Positions 43,455 through 51,370 of a stretch of 64,000 bases of DNA are shown here, one piece after another. The DNA is from Desertivirga brevis (lineage in GTDB: Bacteria > Bacteroidota > Bacteroidia > Sphingobacteriales > Sphingobacteriaceae). The DNA lies in contig NZ_JAFEWF010000008.1 in the NCBI RefSeq assembly GCF_017355835.1, positions 248,001 to 312,000 on the forward strand, in the 5' to 3' direction. The notes under the pieces were generated by a model that was not told where the DNA came from, made no database searches, and worked only from the letters and a program-made list of their open reading frames with translations. A program made the translations under genes and the position numbers. The number at the start of each line of letters is the position of its first letter. The stretch's first letter is position 1.

Positions 43455-44180
43455 ATGAGTTTTCTAAAGACTTTGTTAAATCCCTTTGTGGAGTTTGAGG
43501 AGGATAAAAACAAGAAGGATGTCAAGGGCAATCCTCCTCAGACTCCTCCTGTAATTCCTGAAAAGGATGTTACTCACCCGCTGATTAATGAATCTGATAG
43601 AGGAACAGCCGGCCCACCTGTTGTGCCTATGCAGCAGCAGTCGCAGCCTCCGGTTGGCCGGCCTACTGATGCAATGCCTTTTCCTGAGCATACAGAATAC
43701 TTTGATGCATTATTAGATAAAGCAAATCGTGAGAACCCTATATTTGCTGGTCCTGATTTTAAGGAATTTATAGATGCAAAATTAGATATTGACGATATTA
43801 CTGATGAGCAACTGAAGTATACTACCGCTTTCAACATCCTTAAAAGTGCTGGATTAAATAAAGATCGCCTGATCTCAACCGCTCATGAATATCAAAGTAT
43901 TATTGGAAGAGATCTTAACGCCTTCCAAACCGCCCATGCACGGCAGTATAAAGAGGAGTTGCAACAGAAGGAGCTTGATCTGCAGAAAAAAGTTGAGGAA
44001 TTAAGGCAACTTACTCAGCGACTCAACACACTTAAGAATGAAATCAATCAGATAAGTCAGGAGATAACCGTAAAAAGAGATTCTCTAAATGAAGTGAGAA
44101 CATCCTTTTTATTGGCAGGGGAAAACAAGCAAAAAGAGATTCAGCTTGAGCTTGAGAAGATTTTGAACTACTTTGGATAG
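43455..44180 (+). CDS. Coiled-coil protein of the TerY-type operon
   Basis: A 241-residue soluble protein, last in the five-gene operon (8 nt after the actin-fold gene). It starts with MSFLKTLLNPFVEFEED, has a Pro/Gln-rich low-complexity stretch (about 27-75), a folded helical middle (about 78-150, FKEFIDAKLDIDDI), and a long coiled coil (about 155-238, ELQQKELDLQKKVEELRQL). I do not recognise a family with confidence. The coiled coil suggests self-association or a scaffold for the kinase and phosphatase. Confidence 0.8.
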   Translation: MSFLKTLLNPFVEFEEDKNKKDVKGNPPQTPPVIPEKDVTHPLINESDRGTAGPPVVPMQQQSQPPVGRPTDAMPFPEHTEYFDALLDKANRENPIFAGPDFKEFIDAKLDIDDITDEQLKYTTAFNILKSAGLNKDRLISTAHEYQSIIGRDLNAFQTAHARQYKEELQQKELDLQKKVEELRQLTQRLNTLKNEINQISQEITVKRDSLNEVRTSFLLAGENKQKEIQLELEKILNYFG

Positions 44181-44327
44181 GTATTTTATCTTCCTATCCT
44201 AAATAATTTGTCCCTCCTTTTATTATTGTTTTATTCTTTCTTTTGTACTTATTGATATTATGAATCCTGCATTTGTTTCAAGCAATATGGAATGCGGGTA
44301 TTGTAGGTAACCAGTTATTAATTGCAT

Positions 44328-45344
44328 ATGATCAAAAAGTACATTTTTCAATCCCTCTGTATTGTATTAAGTTTCTCGCAGCTAAGTTTAAGTGGACAGC
44401 CGGTGCAAAAGTCTTCGAAAGAAAAGCAGGCGAAAGGGAAATACTCTGCTTACTTATTTACTTATTTTACCGGAAATCGAAAGTCGGATGAGGCCATTCG
44501 TTTTGGTTATAGCAGGGATGGATATAATTTTAAAGCCCTTAATGGAAACAAGCCTGTGATCAGCAGTGAGAAAATCAGTACAACAGGTGGGGTGCGTGAC
44601 CCTCATATACTTCGTGGTGCCGATGGGAAAACATTCTATATGGTTGCTACTGATATGGTTTCTGCAAATGGGTGGATTTCCAATAGAGCAATAGTGCTGA
44701 TGAAGTCGACCGATCTAATCAATTGGGCCAGTAGTGTGGTAAATTTTCAGCAGCGATTTACGGGAAACGAGGAGCTGAAGAGAGCTTGGGCTCCACAAAC
44801 GATCTACGATTCTAATGCAAAAAAGTACATGGTCTATTTCTCTTTAAAGCATGGCGATGATCCGGATAAGATCTATTACGCTTATGCAAACAAGGACTTT
44901 ACAGACCTGGAAACAGAGCCAAAACAGTTGTTCTTTAGTCCTACTAATTCGGGTGCTATAGATGCAGATATTGTTGAGAAGGATGGACTTTTTCACCTGT
45001 TTTTCAAAGGAGAAAGTGGGAAGCCTGGAATAAAGCTAGCCTTGTCTGACAAACTAACCGAAGGGTATGAATTAAAAGAGGAAAAGGTTCAGCAAACCTC
45101 TGACCCTGTAGAAGGAGCGGGGGTATTTAAATTGAATGAGGGTAATGGTTATATTTTGATGTACGATCTGTACACGAAAGGGAAGTATCAGTTCACTCAG
45201 TCTTCAGATCTTAAAACCTTCCGTGTAATTGATAATGAAGTAAGCATGGATTTTCATCCAAGGCATGGAACTGTTTTGCCTATAACTAAAGCAGAACTTA
45301 AGAGGCTTCTGAAGCAATGGCCAACAACAGAACAAGCTAAATAA
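44328..45344 (+). CDS. Glycoside hydrolase family 43 enzyme
   Basis: A 338-residue exported enzyme from the ATG at 44328 (MIKKYIFQSLCIVLSF); an upstream TTG would add two residues. Signal peptide about 1-24. The five-bladed beta-propeller core has the GH43 acidic residues: base Asp in GGVRDPHIL, modulator Asp in IDADIV, and acid Glu in PVEGAGVF. Probable alpha-L-arabinofuranosidase or beta-xylosidase; specificity cannot be read from sequence. It has no other carbohydrate gene next to it. Confidence 0.88.
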   Translation: MIKKYIFQSLCIVLSFSQLSLSGQPVQKSSKEKQAKGKYSAYLFTYFTGNRKSDEAIRFGYSRDGYNFKALNGNKPVISSEKISTTGGVRDPHILRGADGKTFYMVATDMVSANGWISNRAIVLMKSTDLINWASSVVNFQQRFTGNEELKRAWAPQTIYDSNAKKYMVYFSLKHGDDPDKIYYAYANKDFTDLETEPKQLFFSPTNSGAIDADIVEKDGLFHLFFKGESGKPGIKLALSDKLTEGYELKEEKVQQTSDPVEGAGVFKLNEGNGYILMYDLYTKGKYQFTQSSDLKTFRVIDNEVSMDFHPRHGTVLPITKAELKRLLKQWPTTEQAK

Positions 45345-45352
45345 ATTAATGT

Positions 45353-45386
45353 AACCAGAGTTTATGTGCCTCATTAGCTCTGGTTT
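45353..45386 (+). terminator. Terminator-like hairpin after the GH43 gene
   Basis: AACCAGAG pairs with CTCTGGTT over a 17-nt loop, ending in TTT. The U-tract is short, so strength is uncertain. Confidence 0.55.
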
Positions 45387-45677
45387 CAGCTAATAATAAA
45401 CGTGAAAACCTCTCTAGCTTGTGTAGTTCCTTTCTCTAAAATTTCTTAAAACGGAAGGTGGAATCCCTTCAGCCTCATGCCTTATATTTTCTCACGTTAG
45501 CTTTTTAAGCCTTTCATCTTGTGGGCAAGGGGAACGTTACCCTCGTTTTTAAGATATAGAAAGGTTCCGACTTGCTTTCACTCGCGATGGTTTATTTGCT
45601 GTTTCTCGTATTCTTATTAGAGATAGTGTTGATTTTCAATGTTATTGGTATTCGTAGTGGTTTTATTAACAAATTAC

Positions 45678-45708
45678 TTTGAAATACAAAGTATACTTTA
45701 TACCTTTG
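45678..45708 (+). promoter_or_regulatory. Consensus Bacteroidota promoter
   Basis: TTTG at 45678-45681, 19-nt spacer, TACCTTTG (exact TAnnTTTG) at 45701-45708. Predicted start near 45715, 14 nt before the ATG of the small membrane protein. Confidence 0.8.
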
Positions 45709-45728
45709 ATTCAACAAATCAATTCATC

Positions 45729-46019
45729 ATGATTACAAGGAAAAAAAGACAAATTGGAATCCTAATAGTTGTAGGACTTTTATTACTTATCCCTTTTATT
45801 GCAATGCAGTTTACATCTGAAGTGAAATGGGATCCTTTCGATTTTCTAGTGGCGGCTCTTCTATTGCTTGTCACCGGATTTGGAATCGACTTGATCCTAA
45901 CTAAATTTCCCAATAGGAGACAGAGAATGGTATTGTGTGCCGTCCTTTTACTAGCATTAATGTTAGTATGGGCAGAACTTGCTGTTGGGCTTTTTGGATC
46001 GCCGATTAGCGGAAGTTAA
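45729..46019 (+). CDS. Small three-helix membrane protein
   Basis: A 96-residue protein from the ATG at 45729 (MITRKKRQIGILIVVG). The longer ORF that opens at 45639 would include the promoter, so I reject it. Three predicted TM helices: about 9-24, 38-55 and 68-90, with a loop KFPNRRQR. No Cys or catalytic motif; no family recognised. It has its own consensus promoter. The radical SAM gene begins 83 nt later on the same strand. Confidence 0.8.
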   Translation: MITRKKRQIGILIVVGLLLLIPFIAMQFTSEVKWDPFDFLVAALLLLVTGFGIDLILTKFPNRRQRMVLCAVLLLALMLVWAELAVGLFGSPISGS

Positions 46020-46102
46020 CTGAAAAGTACCCACTTATCCAAACTGTAGTACTTCTGGTGCTCTAAGATCTTCTTCTGGGCATCAACTTTAATTGTTTGT
46101 GT

Positions 46103-47509
46103 ATGAAAATCGATCTTATCATAGCTTATATCCAGAGATATGAGTTTGGTCACGAAAGGGATTTTGTGCCTCCTATAACCGGCATACCTCTGGCTGCTAT
46201 TACCCCTCAAAGGCACAGTGTAAGGGTGTTTCATCAGCAGGTTGATCAAATACAGTACAACACCGACGCAGATTTAATAGCTATTTCTTTTTTCAGCGGC
46301 TTCGCTACTGCTGCTTATAAGTTAGCAACAGAATTTCGTATGAAAGGAAAAACCGTGGTTGCGGGCGGACCTCATGTAACCTATTGTGAAGAGGAGGCTT
46401 TATTGTATTTTGATGCTATTGTGACGGGGGAGGCGGAGAATGTCTGGTCCAGTCTATTAATGGATGCTGAGAACAAAACGCTAAAACAGGTTTATAAGGG
46501 GACTCCTTGTGATATGGAAAATTTACCTACTCCTCGTTATGACCTTCTCCCCGACAAGTTCTTTATTAAAAAGGTAATACAAGCTACGCGTGGCTGCCCA
46601 TTTTCCTGTTCTTTTTGCACGGTGCCATCATTGAACCCGGGTTTCAGGTTGAGACCAGTAGAAGACGTACTAAGAGATGCTTCTTACGATCACTTTCGTT
46701 TCTGGTGGCAGAGAAAAGTTGTGTGGTTTTGGGACGACAACCTCACAATCAAAAGGCCCTATATCAAAGAACTTTTAACCGGTATGATTCCCTTGAAGAA
46801 GTGGTGGTTAACTCAAGCTAGCATGGACATCGCAAAAGATCCGGAATTACTCGATCTAATGAAAAAATCCGGTTGTATCGGTGTTTTTCTTGGTATTGAG
46901 TCTTTTGGAACTGAATCGTTAGTGGATGCCAATAAAAAGCAAAATAAGATAGGCAATTATAAGGAGGCCGTTGGGGAGATAAGAAAAAGAGGCATTGCAG
47001 TGATGGCGGGTTTCATTGCAGGCTTTGACCATGACGATGAACAAAGTATTATTAATATGGCAGATCAATTGATGGAAATTGGGATCGATGTTCCCTTCCT
47101 AAGTATCATGACGCCTTTCAGAGGGACTCCTATTTATACAACATTGAAATTGGAGGGACGGATTCTCGAAGAAAGAAACTGGAACTTCTATAATGGCTAC
47201 AACGTAGCGTTCAGGCCAAAGAAGATGAATGAAGAACAATTGCTTTCAGCTCACAGGGCTTTATGGAAAAAGTCGTTTTCGTTCAAATATTCTATTAAAA
47301 GAATTGCCAGGGCTGTTTTTTCCCTTCGCCTCGGTGCTGCTCTCCTCGCTTTATTCATGAATACTTTCTATGCCTATAAGAGGCTCAGAAAGAACTATCC
47401 AATAGACATGAGCAGAAGGACTGATTTAAGTTTCAATACCACAGAGAATTTAAGCGCACCAATAGAGATTCCCAGTTCTCCTGTTGCCGCCGCTGTTTCT
47501 TTATTATGA
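46103..47509 (+). CDS. B12-binding-domain radical SAM protein
   Basis: A 468-residue enzyme from the ATG at 46103 ([13 protein letters not shown]); an upstream TTG would add two residues. N-terminal cobalamin-binding-like Rossmann domain (about 1-150, [26 protein letters not shown]). The radical SAM TIM barrel, about 155-370, has the 4Fe-4S motif [10 protein letters not shown] (CxxxCxxC). The C-terminal part is hydrophobic around [13 protein letters not shown]. It belongs to the BchE/HpnJ-like group of uncertain substrate. It could methylate or rearrange a lipid or cofactor, but no partner genes say which. Confidence 0.88.
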   Translation: MKIDLIIAYIQRYEFGHERDFVPPITGIPLAAITPQRHSVRVFHQQVDQIQYNTDADLIAISFFSGFATAAYKLATEFRMKGKTVVAGGPHVTYCEEEALLYFDAIVTGEAENVWSSLLMDAENKTLKQVYKGTPCDMENLPTPRYDLLPDKFFIKKVIQATRGCPFSCSFCTVPSLNPGFRLRPVEDVLRDASYDHFRFWWQRKVVWFWDDNLTIKRPYIKELLTGMIPLKKWWLTQASMDIAKDPELLDLMKKSGCIGVFLGIESFGTESLVDANKKQNKIGNYKEAVGEIRKRGIAVMAGFIAGFDHDDEQSIINMADQLMEIGIDVPFLSIMTPFRGTPIYTTLKLEGRILEERNWNFYNGYNVAFRPKKMNEEQLLSAHRALWKKSFSFKYSIKRIARAVFSLRLGAALLALFMNTFYAYKRLRKNYPIDMSRRTDLSFNTTENLSAPIEIPSSPVAAAVSLL

Positions 47510-47605
47510 AGTCATAAGTAAAGGCGTTCACAGTGAAAAATACTTCTTTATGGTCGTAATCTATTGTCATTTAATAGCAACCCTTACGGTTAATCCTTCC
47601 ACCTA

Positions 47606-48256
47606 ATGCTAATGCAACTCAAACAAATGAATAGGGGTAATACAACGCTTCTACTTGCAGGTATGTCTTTATTCTCGTTCGCTCTGTCAGTCCTTAGGTT
47701 TTTAGTGACCGGCACGCACTCTTACATTTTTCTGAATTGGAATCTTTTTCTTGCCTTTATTCCGTGGATTATCAGTACCAGCCTTGTTGCTTGTGGTATC
47801 AATAAAAGATGGGCGACAGGACTACTGATTTTTATTTGGTTGCTATTCTTCCCTAATTCGCCTTATATACTTACAGATCTTTTTCACTTAAGATCTGTAA
47901 GTACTGCACCAATATGGTTTGATCTAATATTGATCCTCTCATTTGCCTGGACTGGATTATTATATGGCTTCCAGAGTCTCATGGACATTGAGAGTCTGGT
48001 ATCAAAGTATATGAATAAACTCTGGCTTTTTATTCTGACTACTTGCTTTTTGTTTCTCAGTGCTTTCGGTATTTATCTTGGCCGGTTCCTAAGATGGAAT
48101 AGTTGGGATATTGTAAGTGATCCCTTGGGCTTGCTTCAGGATATTTGCAACCGGCTAATCCATCCTTTTGCTCACCCTCAAACCTGGAGCTTCACGTTGT
48201 TGATTGGAGTACTGCTAAATATGATGTACTGGTCATTGAAATTAGTAAGACAATAA
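47606..48256 (+). CDS. DUF1361-family membrane protein
   Basis: A 216-residue integral membrane protein with about six TM helices (GMSLFSFALSVLRFLVTG; FLNWNLFLAFIPWIIST; GLLIFIWLLFFPNSPYILTDLFHL). The motif FLNWNLFLAFIPW and LFFPNSPYILTDL are DUF1361 signatures. Function is not established. It is convergent with the NmrA-type gene on the other strand, only 25 bp apart. Confidence 0.85.
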   Translation: MLMQLKQMNRGNTTLLLAGMSLFSFALSVLRFLVTGTHSYIFLNWNLFLAFIPWIISTSLVACGINKRWATGLLIFIWLLFFPNSPYILTDLFHLRSVSTAPIWFDLILILSFAWTGLLYGFQSLMDIESLVSKYMNKLWLFILTTCFLFLSAFGIYLGRFLRWNSWDIVSDPLGLLQDICNRLIHPFAHPQTWSFTLLIGVLLNMMYWSLKLVRQ

Positions 48257-48271
48257 ATCGAAGGAGCGAAA

Positions 48272-48293
48272 CCTGCCCCTCTTATAGGGCAGG
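48272..48293. terminator. Hairpin at the convergent 3' ends
   Basis: CCTGCCC/GGGCAGG over an 8-nt loop, overlapping the stop codon of the minus-strand NmrA-type gene. No U-tract in either direction, so weak. Confidence 0.35.
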
Positions 48294-49160
48294 AGAGGGC
48301 GCGAATCCCGGCTGTTTTTCAAAATATTCCTGCAGCTTAGTGGAAAGCTTTACTACCTTGGCGGGAACCTCTGGTAAAGCTTTGCCATCAACAACAGCCT
48401 GGGTCATTTCTATAAGACTGTAAGCTGCACTCTTAGTAAATCCTGCTGAAAGAAGGGTTTCAAGCCAATTTTCTTTAGCTATTGGTTGAGGTTGTATTTC
48501 TTTACCAAGTTTGTTCGAAAGTGTTTTTGCAACATCTGATGAGCTATACTTTACAGGGCCCGTCAATTCAAAGATTTCTTGTATTCCTGTGAAGACTTGT
48601 CCTGTTATGACACGTGCAATGAAATTAGCTACGTCTTCAGGGGCGTTCATATCGAGTGTAAGTTCTGCAGGGAAAAAGGTGGGTAATATGTTGTATTGCT
48701 GGACGGTTTCAATATAGGCTAACCAGTTGCTATAGTAATATGAGGGCCGGATAAAGATTGTTGCAATTGGCAGGTCTTTAAATCCCTGCTCTAAGATCCT
48801 GGACATTGCGAGGTTACCGGTATTTCCAGGGAGGTGGGCTCCGATGCTGGAAAGTCCGACGATCTTCTGTATTCCGGTAGCCAGAATTGCAGTTCTGTAA
48901 TTTGCTACAATTTTTTCCGCGTCTCCTATTGGATCATGTGAGCCTGGATCTTCTGGTGTTAGAAGGAATGCTGTTTCGCCTCCTGCAAATGCTCTTTTAA
49001 CTTCTTCTATATTAAATAGATCGGCCTCCCTGAAATCTCTGTTTTTATCAGATAGTTTTCGCTGGTCTCTGATTACTGCCCGGGCCGGAATCCCGGTCTT
49101 ATCGAGTTCTTTTAAGATGTGTGAACCAATTTGTCCTGTTGCTCCTACAATAATATTCAT
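48282..49160 (-). CDS. NmrA-family NAD(P)-binding oxidoreductase
   Basis: A 292-residue Rossmann-fold protein of the atypical SDR (NmrA/QorB-like) group. The nucleotide-binding motif GATGQIGSHIL is at 6-16, followed by RAVIRDQRKLSDK and VKRAFAGGETAFLLTP. The active-site Tyr-Lys pair of classical SDRs is not evident; a SYYYSNW segment is at the equivalent region. Probable quinone- or aldehyde-related reductase or redox sensor; substrate unknown. It has no cotranscribed neighbour. Confidence 0.85.
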   Translation of the reverse strand: MNIIVGATGQIGSHILKELDKTGIPARAVIRDQRKLSDKNRDFREADLFNIEEVKRAFAGGETAFLLTPEDPGSHDPIGDAEKIVANYRTAILATGIQKIVGLSSIGAHLPGNTGNLAMSRILEQGFKDLPIATIFIRPSYYYSNWLAYIETVQQYNILPTFFPAELTLDMNAPEDVANFIARVITGQVFTGIQEIFELTGPVKYSSSDVAKTLSNKLGKEIQPQPIAKENWLETLLSAGFTKSAAYSLIEMTQAVVDGKALPEVPAKVVKLSTKLQEYFEKQPGFAPSPAL

Positions 49161-49238
49161 AATGTTATATTTTGCTGGTTTAACAGAACAAAGATGAAAA
49201 GCCCAGGTGACAACAGTATGTCAGCAGGTATGCTTAAA

Positions 49239-49790
49239 TTAAACTCTTAGGCAAGTCTTTTTTAACACAATGGTATCGATCCATTGCTGCTGTTTCTCCA
49301 CACTGAAATGACGCGCGGGGGTTTCAAGTTTACACAGGCGAAGGTTTTTCTGCTTGCAGTAACCAGCTATCGAGCTTAACTTCTCCTTTATATTCGGAAT
49401 TCCATTGAACGTTTTCCGGGTAAAATAAACAGCTTTCAAAGCAGGAAGGCTTTCTAATAACGCCGTAATGTCGTTCCAGCTAGAAATGTGACTATCAACA
49501 AAAGTATCGTCAGTGTTTGCTTCTTCTCCTTCAGGTACTTCAAGCGTATCTATAAGATCAGCAAAACCAAGCTTATACTTGTCCATAAACTGTTGTTTTT
49601 GGGCTAGAGAAGCTTCCTTCAACGACTCTTGCTTCCAGCATATTGGTAACAAGTGCCACAGGTAATTCCGTGAGCGGCCGTAGAAGAAATCTGTGTCTTC
49701 TTCCACATCAGGAACGAAAGTCCCAAGTATCAGTATTTCAGTTTCCGGGGCAGGTACGTAATTCTTGAATTTATGTTTTACTAATGGCAT
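49239..49790 (-). CDS. Uracil/hypoxanthine-DNA glycosylase-superfamily protein
   Basis: A 183-residue protein with the glycosylase-superfamily start (ETEILILGTFVPDVEEDTDF) and the motif FFYGRSRNYLWHLLP, which resembles the YYxHPRNxFW of the deoxyinosine/hypoxanthine glycosylase group. A GFADLIDTLEV segment corresponds to the expected helix. Predicted to remove damaged bases, but several core residues differ from the classic family, so it may be a divergent member. Six nt after the J-domain gene on the same strand. Confidence 0.75.
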   Translation of the reverse strand: MPLVKHKFKNYVPAPETEILILGTFVPDVEEDTDFFYGRSRNYLWHLLPICWKQESLKEASLAQKQQFMDKYKLGFADLIDTLEVPEGEEANTDDTFVDSHISSWNDITALLESLPALKAVYFTRKTFNGIPNIKEKLSSIAGYCKQKNLRLCKLETPARHFSVEKQQQWIDTIVLKKTCLRV

Positions 49791-49796
49791 GTGTTA

Positions 49797-50243
49797 TCAG
49801 GCAGTAGCTGTTAGTCGTGATGTGCTTCTGTAAAGATATGAATTAGAAATGTGGCGTCTAAAGAAGCGACCTGGAGAATCTGCATTTATAAACTTTACAT
49901 AAATATTCTTCGGTACGTCGAAATATTCGTACTCATTGCCGTCCAGAAAACTGATGGTGAGGGTCTGCGACTTGTATTGGAAGTCATTAATAGCAGAGGC
50001 GGTGGTTAAAGCATATTCTGCAGAAGTTCTCTCTCTCGTTTCAGGAGCAATACTTACCAGGAAATGGTAGGCCTCAATGATTTCCTTGCTTTTTTCTTCA
50101 GCTGCTGTTTTGCTTTCTTCACTATCTTGAAATTTATCGGGATGCCAGTTCTTCATTAATCCTCGGTAAACCGTTTTTAATTCCTGCAAATCCGCTGTCT
50201 CTGTTACTCCAAACAGTTTTCTATAGTCAATAATCTTTTTCAA
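49797..50243 (-). CDS. J-domain protein with C-terminal KTSC domain
   Basis: A 148-residue protein. N-terminal J domain (about 5-65) with HPD at 34-36 (NWHPDKF), so able to stimulate a DnaK-type ATPase. The C-terminal about 60 residues (SAINDFQYKSQTLTISFLDGNEYEYFDVP) match the KTSC domain, a small module linked with RNA/DNA-related proteins. An exact -7 element TACCTTTG (minus strand, 50292-50285) lies 42 nt upstream. Cotranscribed with the glycosylase-like gene; target of the chaperone unknown. Confidence 0.85.
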   Translation of the reverse strand: MKKIIDYRKLFGVTETADLQELKTVYRGLMKNWHPDKFQDSEESKTAAEEKSKEIIEAYHFLVSIAPETRERTSAEYALTTASAINDFQYKSQTLTISFLDGNEYEYFDVPKNIYVKFINADSPGRFFRRHISNSYLYRSTSRLTATA

Positions 50244-50284
50244 TGATTCTAAATGAGATTGGGGGTGTTATTATGAAGAAGCGG

Positions 50285-50292
50285 CAAAGGTA
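50285..50292 (-). promoter_or_regulatory. -7 element of the J-domain/glycosylase operon (TACCTTTG)
   Basis: Exact TAnnTTTG on the minus strand, 42 nt before the J-domain ATG. The matching -33 TTTG is absent at the usual distance. Confidence 0.5.
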
Positions 50293-50432
50293 CGATTAAA
50301 ACCTATTGGTGCTTTAATTATTTCATCTTCATAAAAAGGTTTGCTATGTCTATTGTCTAATTGTGGAAAGAAAAAAAGACTCTAATCAGAACGAAGCACT
50401 ATCTTTAAATCGAAAATTCAGCGTAGGATAAT

Positions 50433-50942
50433 TTGGATAGCCTTCACACTTTTACAGCTCTAGATTTCGAGACAGCTCAGGGTAAGAGACATAGCATCTG
50501 TCAAATCGGTCTTGTTCGTGTAGAACAGAATGTAATTACTCAGCAAGGAGCTATATTGGTAAGGCCTCCTGATAATTTTTACTCAGCACAAAATATCGCT
50601 GTACATGGCATCACTCCTGAAATGACTCGTAATGCGCTTACTTTTGATCAGATATGGCCTCGTTTAAAACCTTATATCTGTGATCAAAATATTGTTGCTC
50701 ATAACAGTGCCTTTGATATAAGCTGCCTGCAGCAAACCCTGGCTTACTATCGTATTAATGTGCCTGGTTTTAAATCCCATTGTACTTATAAGATATACGG
50801 TCAGAAATTAAATCTGCTTTGTAAGACATACGGTATTAATTTAAATCACCACGACGCCTTGTCTGATGCTATTGCCTGTGCCAAGCTGTTTATTTTGCAT
50901 AATAGGAAGGTAGCGAAGAAGGAAGTATCGGGAACTGCTTGA
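50433..50942 (+). CDS. DEDDh 3'-5' exonuclease (DnaQ/RNase T superfamily)
   Basis: A 169-residue exonuclease domain. Exo I is DFET (Asp11, Glu13), Exo II is in AHNSAFDISCLQ, Exo III is HHDALSDAIACAKLF with the catalytic His and Asp. No other domain, so it is a stand-alone proofreading or trimming nuclease. The start is a TTG at 50433; the next in-frame ATG would remove Exo I. Divergent from the J-domain gene. Confidence 0.88.
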   Translation: MDSLHTFTALDFETAQGKRHSICQIGLVRVEQNVITQQGAILVRPPDNFYSAQNIAVHGITPEMTRNALTFDQIWPRLKPYICDQNIVAHNSAFDISCLQQTLAYYRINVPGFKSHCTYKIYGQKLNLLCKTYGINLNHHDALSDAIACAKLFILHNRKVAKKEVSGTA

Positions 50943-50996
50943 TCACCGAAAGAGATCGCGTGAATACCGTGAGAAAAGAATTCCCAGTAAAATAAA

Positions 50997-51030
50997 AACG
51001 GGAAAGCTTGGTTTAACAAACTTTCCCGTT
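50997..51030 (-). terminator. Terminator of the second tRNA pair
   Basis: AACGGGAAAG/CTTTCCCGTT, 10-bp stem, followed on the minus strand by TTTTTATTTT. Confidence 0.9.
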
Positions 51031-51034
51031 CTAC

Positions 51035-51123
51035 TGGTACTCGGGGCGGGAATCGAACCCGCACGACCTTTAAGGGTCACAGGATTTTAAGTCCTGCGTG
51101 TCTACCAGTTCCACCACCCGAGC
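51035..51123 (-). tRNA. tRNA-Leu (anticodon UAA), second copy
   Basis: Same body as the tRNA-Leu at 28958-29046, including CCA: begins GCTCGGGTGGTGGAACTGG, ends CCCGAGTACCA; anticodon loop CTTAAAA reads UAA. Second gene of a second Gly-Leu operon. Confidence 0.97.
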
Positions 51124-51165
51124 AGGTATTTCTCAGTAAAGAGAATAGAACCTTTTTAAAATTTA

Positions 51166-51191
51166 AATCCCTTCTCGTTTGAGAAGGGATT
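51166..51191 (-). terminator. Hairpin between tRNA-Gly and tRNA-Leu of the second pair
   Basis: AATCCCTTCTC/GAGAAGGGATT, 11 bp with a GTTT loop, in the spacer between the two tRNAs. It is followed on the minus strand by a T-rich but interrupted run, so it may be a partial terminator or processing signal. The first pair has no such hairpin. Confidence 0.5.
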
Positions 51192-51195
51192 CTTG

Positions 51196-51268
51196 AGCGA
51201 AAGACGAGATTCGAACTCGCGACCCCAACCTTGGCAAGGTTGTGCTCTACCAACTGAGCTACTTTCGC
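51196..51268 (-). tRNA. tRNA-Gly (anticodon GCC), second copy, CCA not encoded
   Basis: Body identical to the copy at 29083-29158 (GCGAAAG acceptor, GCC anticodon, GAGTTCGAATCTC T-arm), but the 3' end reads CTCAA instead of CTCCA, so CCA must be added by a nucleotidyltransferase. Confidence 0.97.
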
Positions 51269-51306
51269 ATTTTCTTTTGAGCTGCTGCTCTTGCGTTTTG
51301 GTGATG

Positions 51307-51336
51307 CAAATATAGGTAGAAATGCATTTCTGTCAA
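51307..51336 (-). promoter_or_regulatory. Promoter of the second tRNA pair
   Basis: On the minus strand GTTGACA at the -33 position, 19-nt spacer, TATATTTG at 51314-51307. Same boxes and spacing as the promoter at 29191-29221. Confidence 0.7.
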
Positions 51337-51370
51337 CTTTTTTTTAATAATTTTTTAAAATTTCTGGTAA

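Larger units (their letters stand above)
45345..45728. other. Intergenic region with terminator and promoter
   Basis: About 380 bp with no gene. It holds a hairpin after the GH43 gene (45353-45386) and the consensus promoter at 45678-45708. A spaced pair of ACGTGA/TCACGT arms at about 45411 and 45493 could form a long-range hairpin. Confidence 0.5.

Noticed and set aside
38816..44180. Calling this a tellurite-resistance operon
   Set aside because: Only the TerY-like VWA protein links it to Ter; no terC, terD, terB or terZ gene is seen.
44273..44491. 72-codon ORF overlapping the GH43 start
   Set aside because: A different frame inside the GH43 signal-peptide region; the GH43 reading is fully supported by catalytic motifs.
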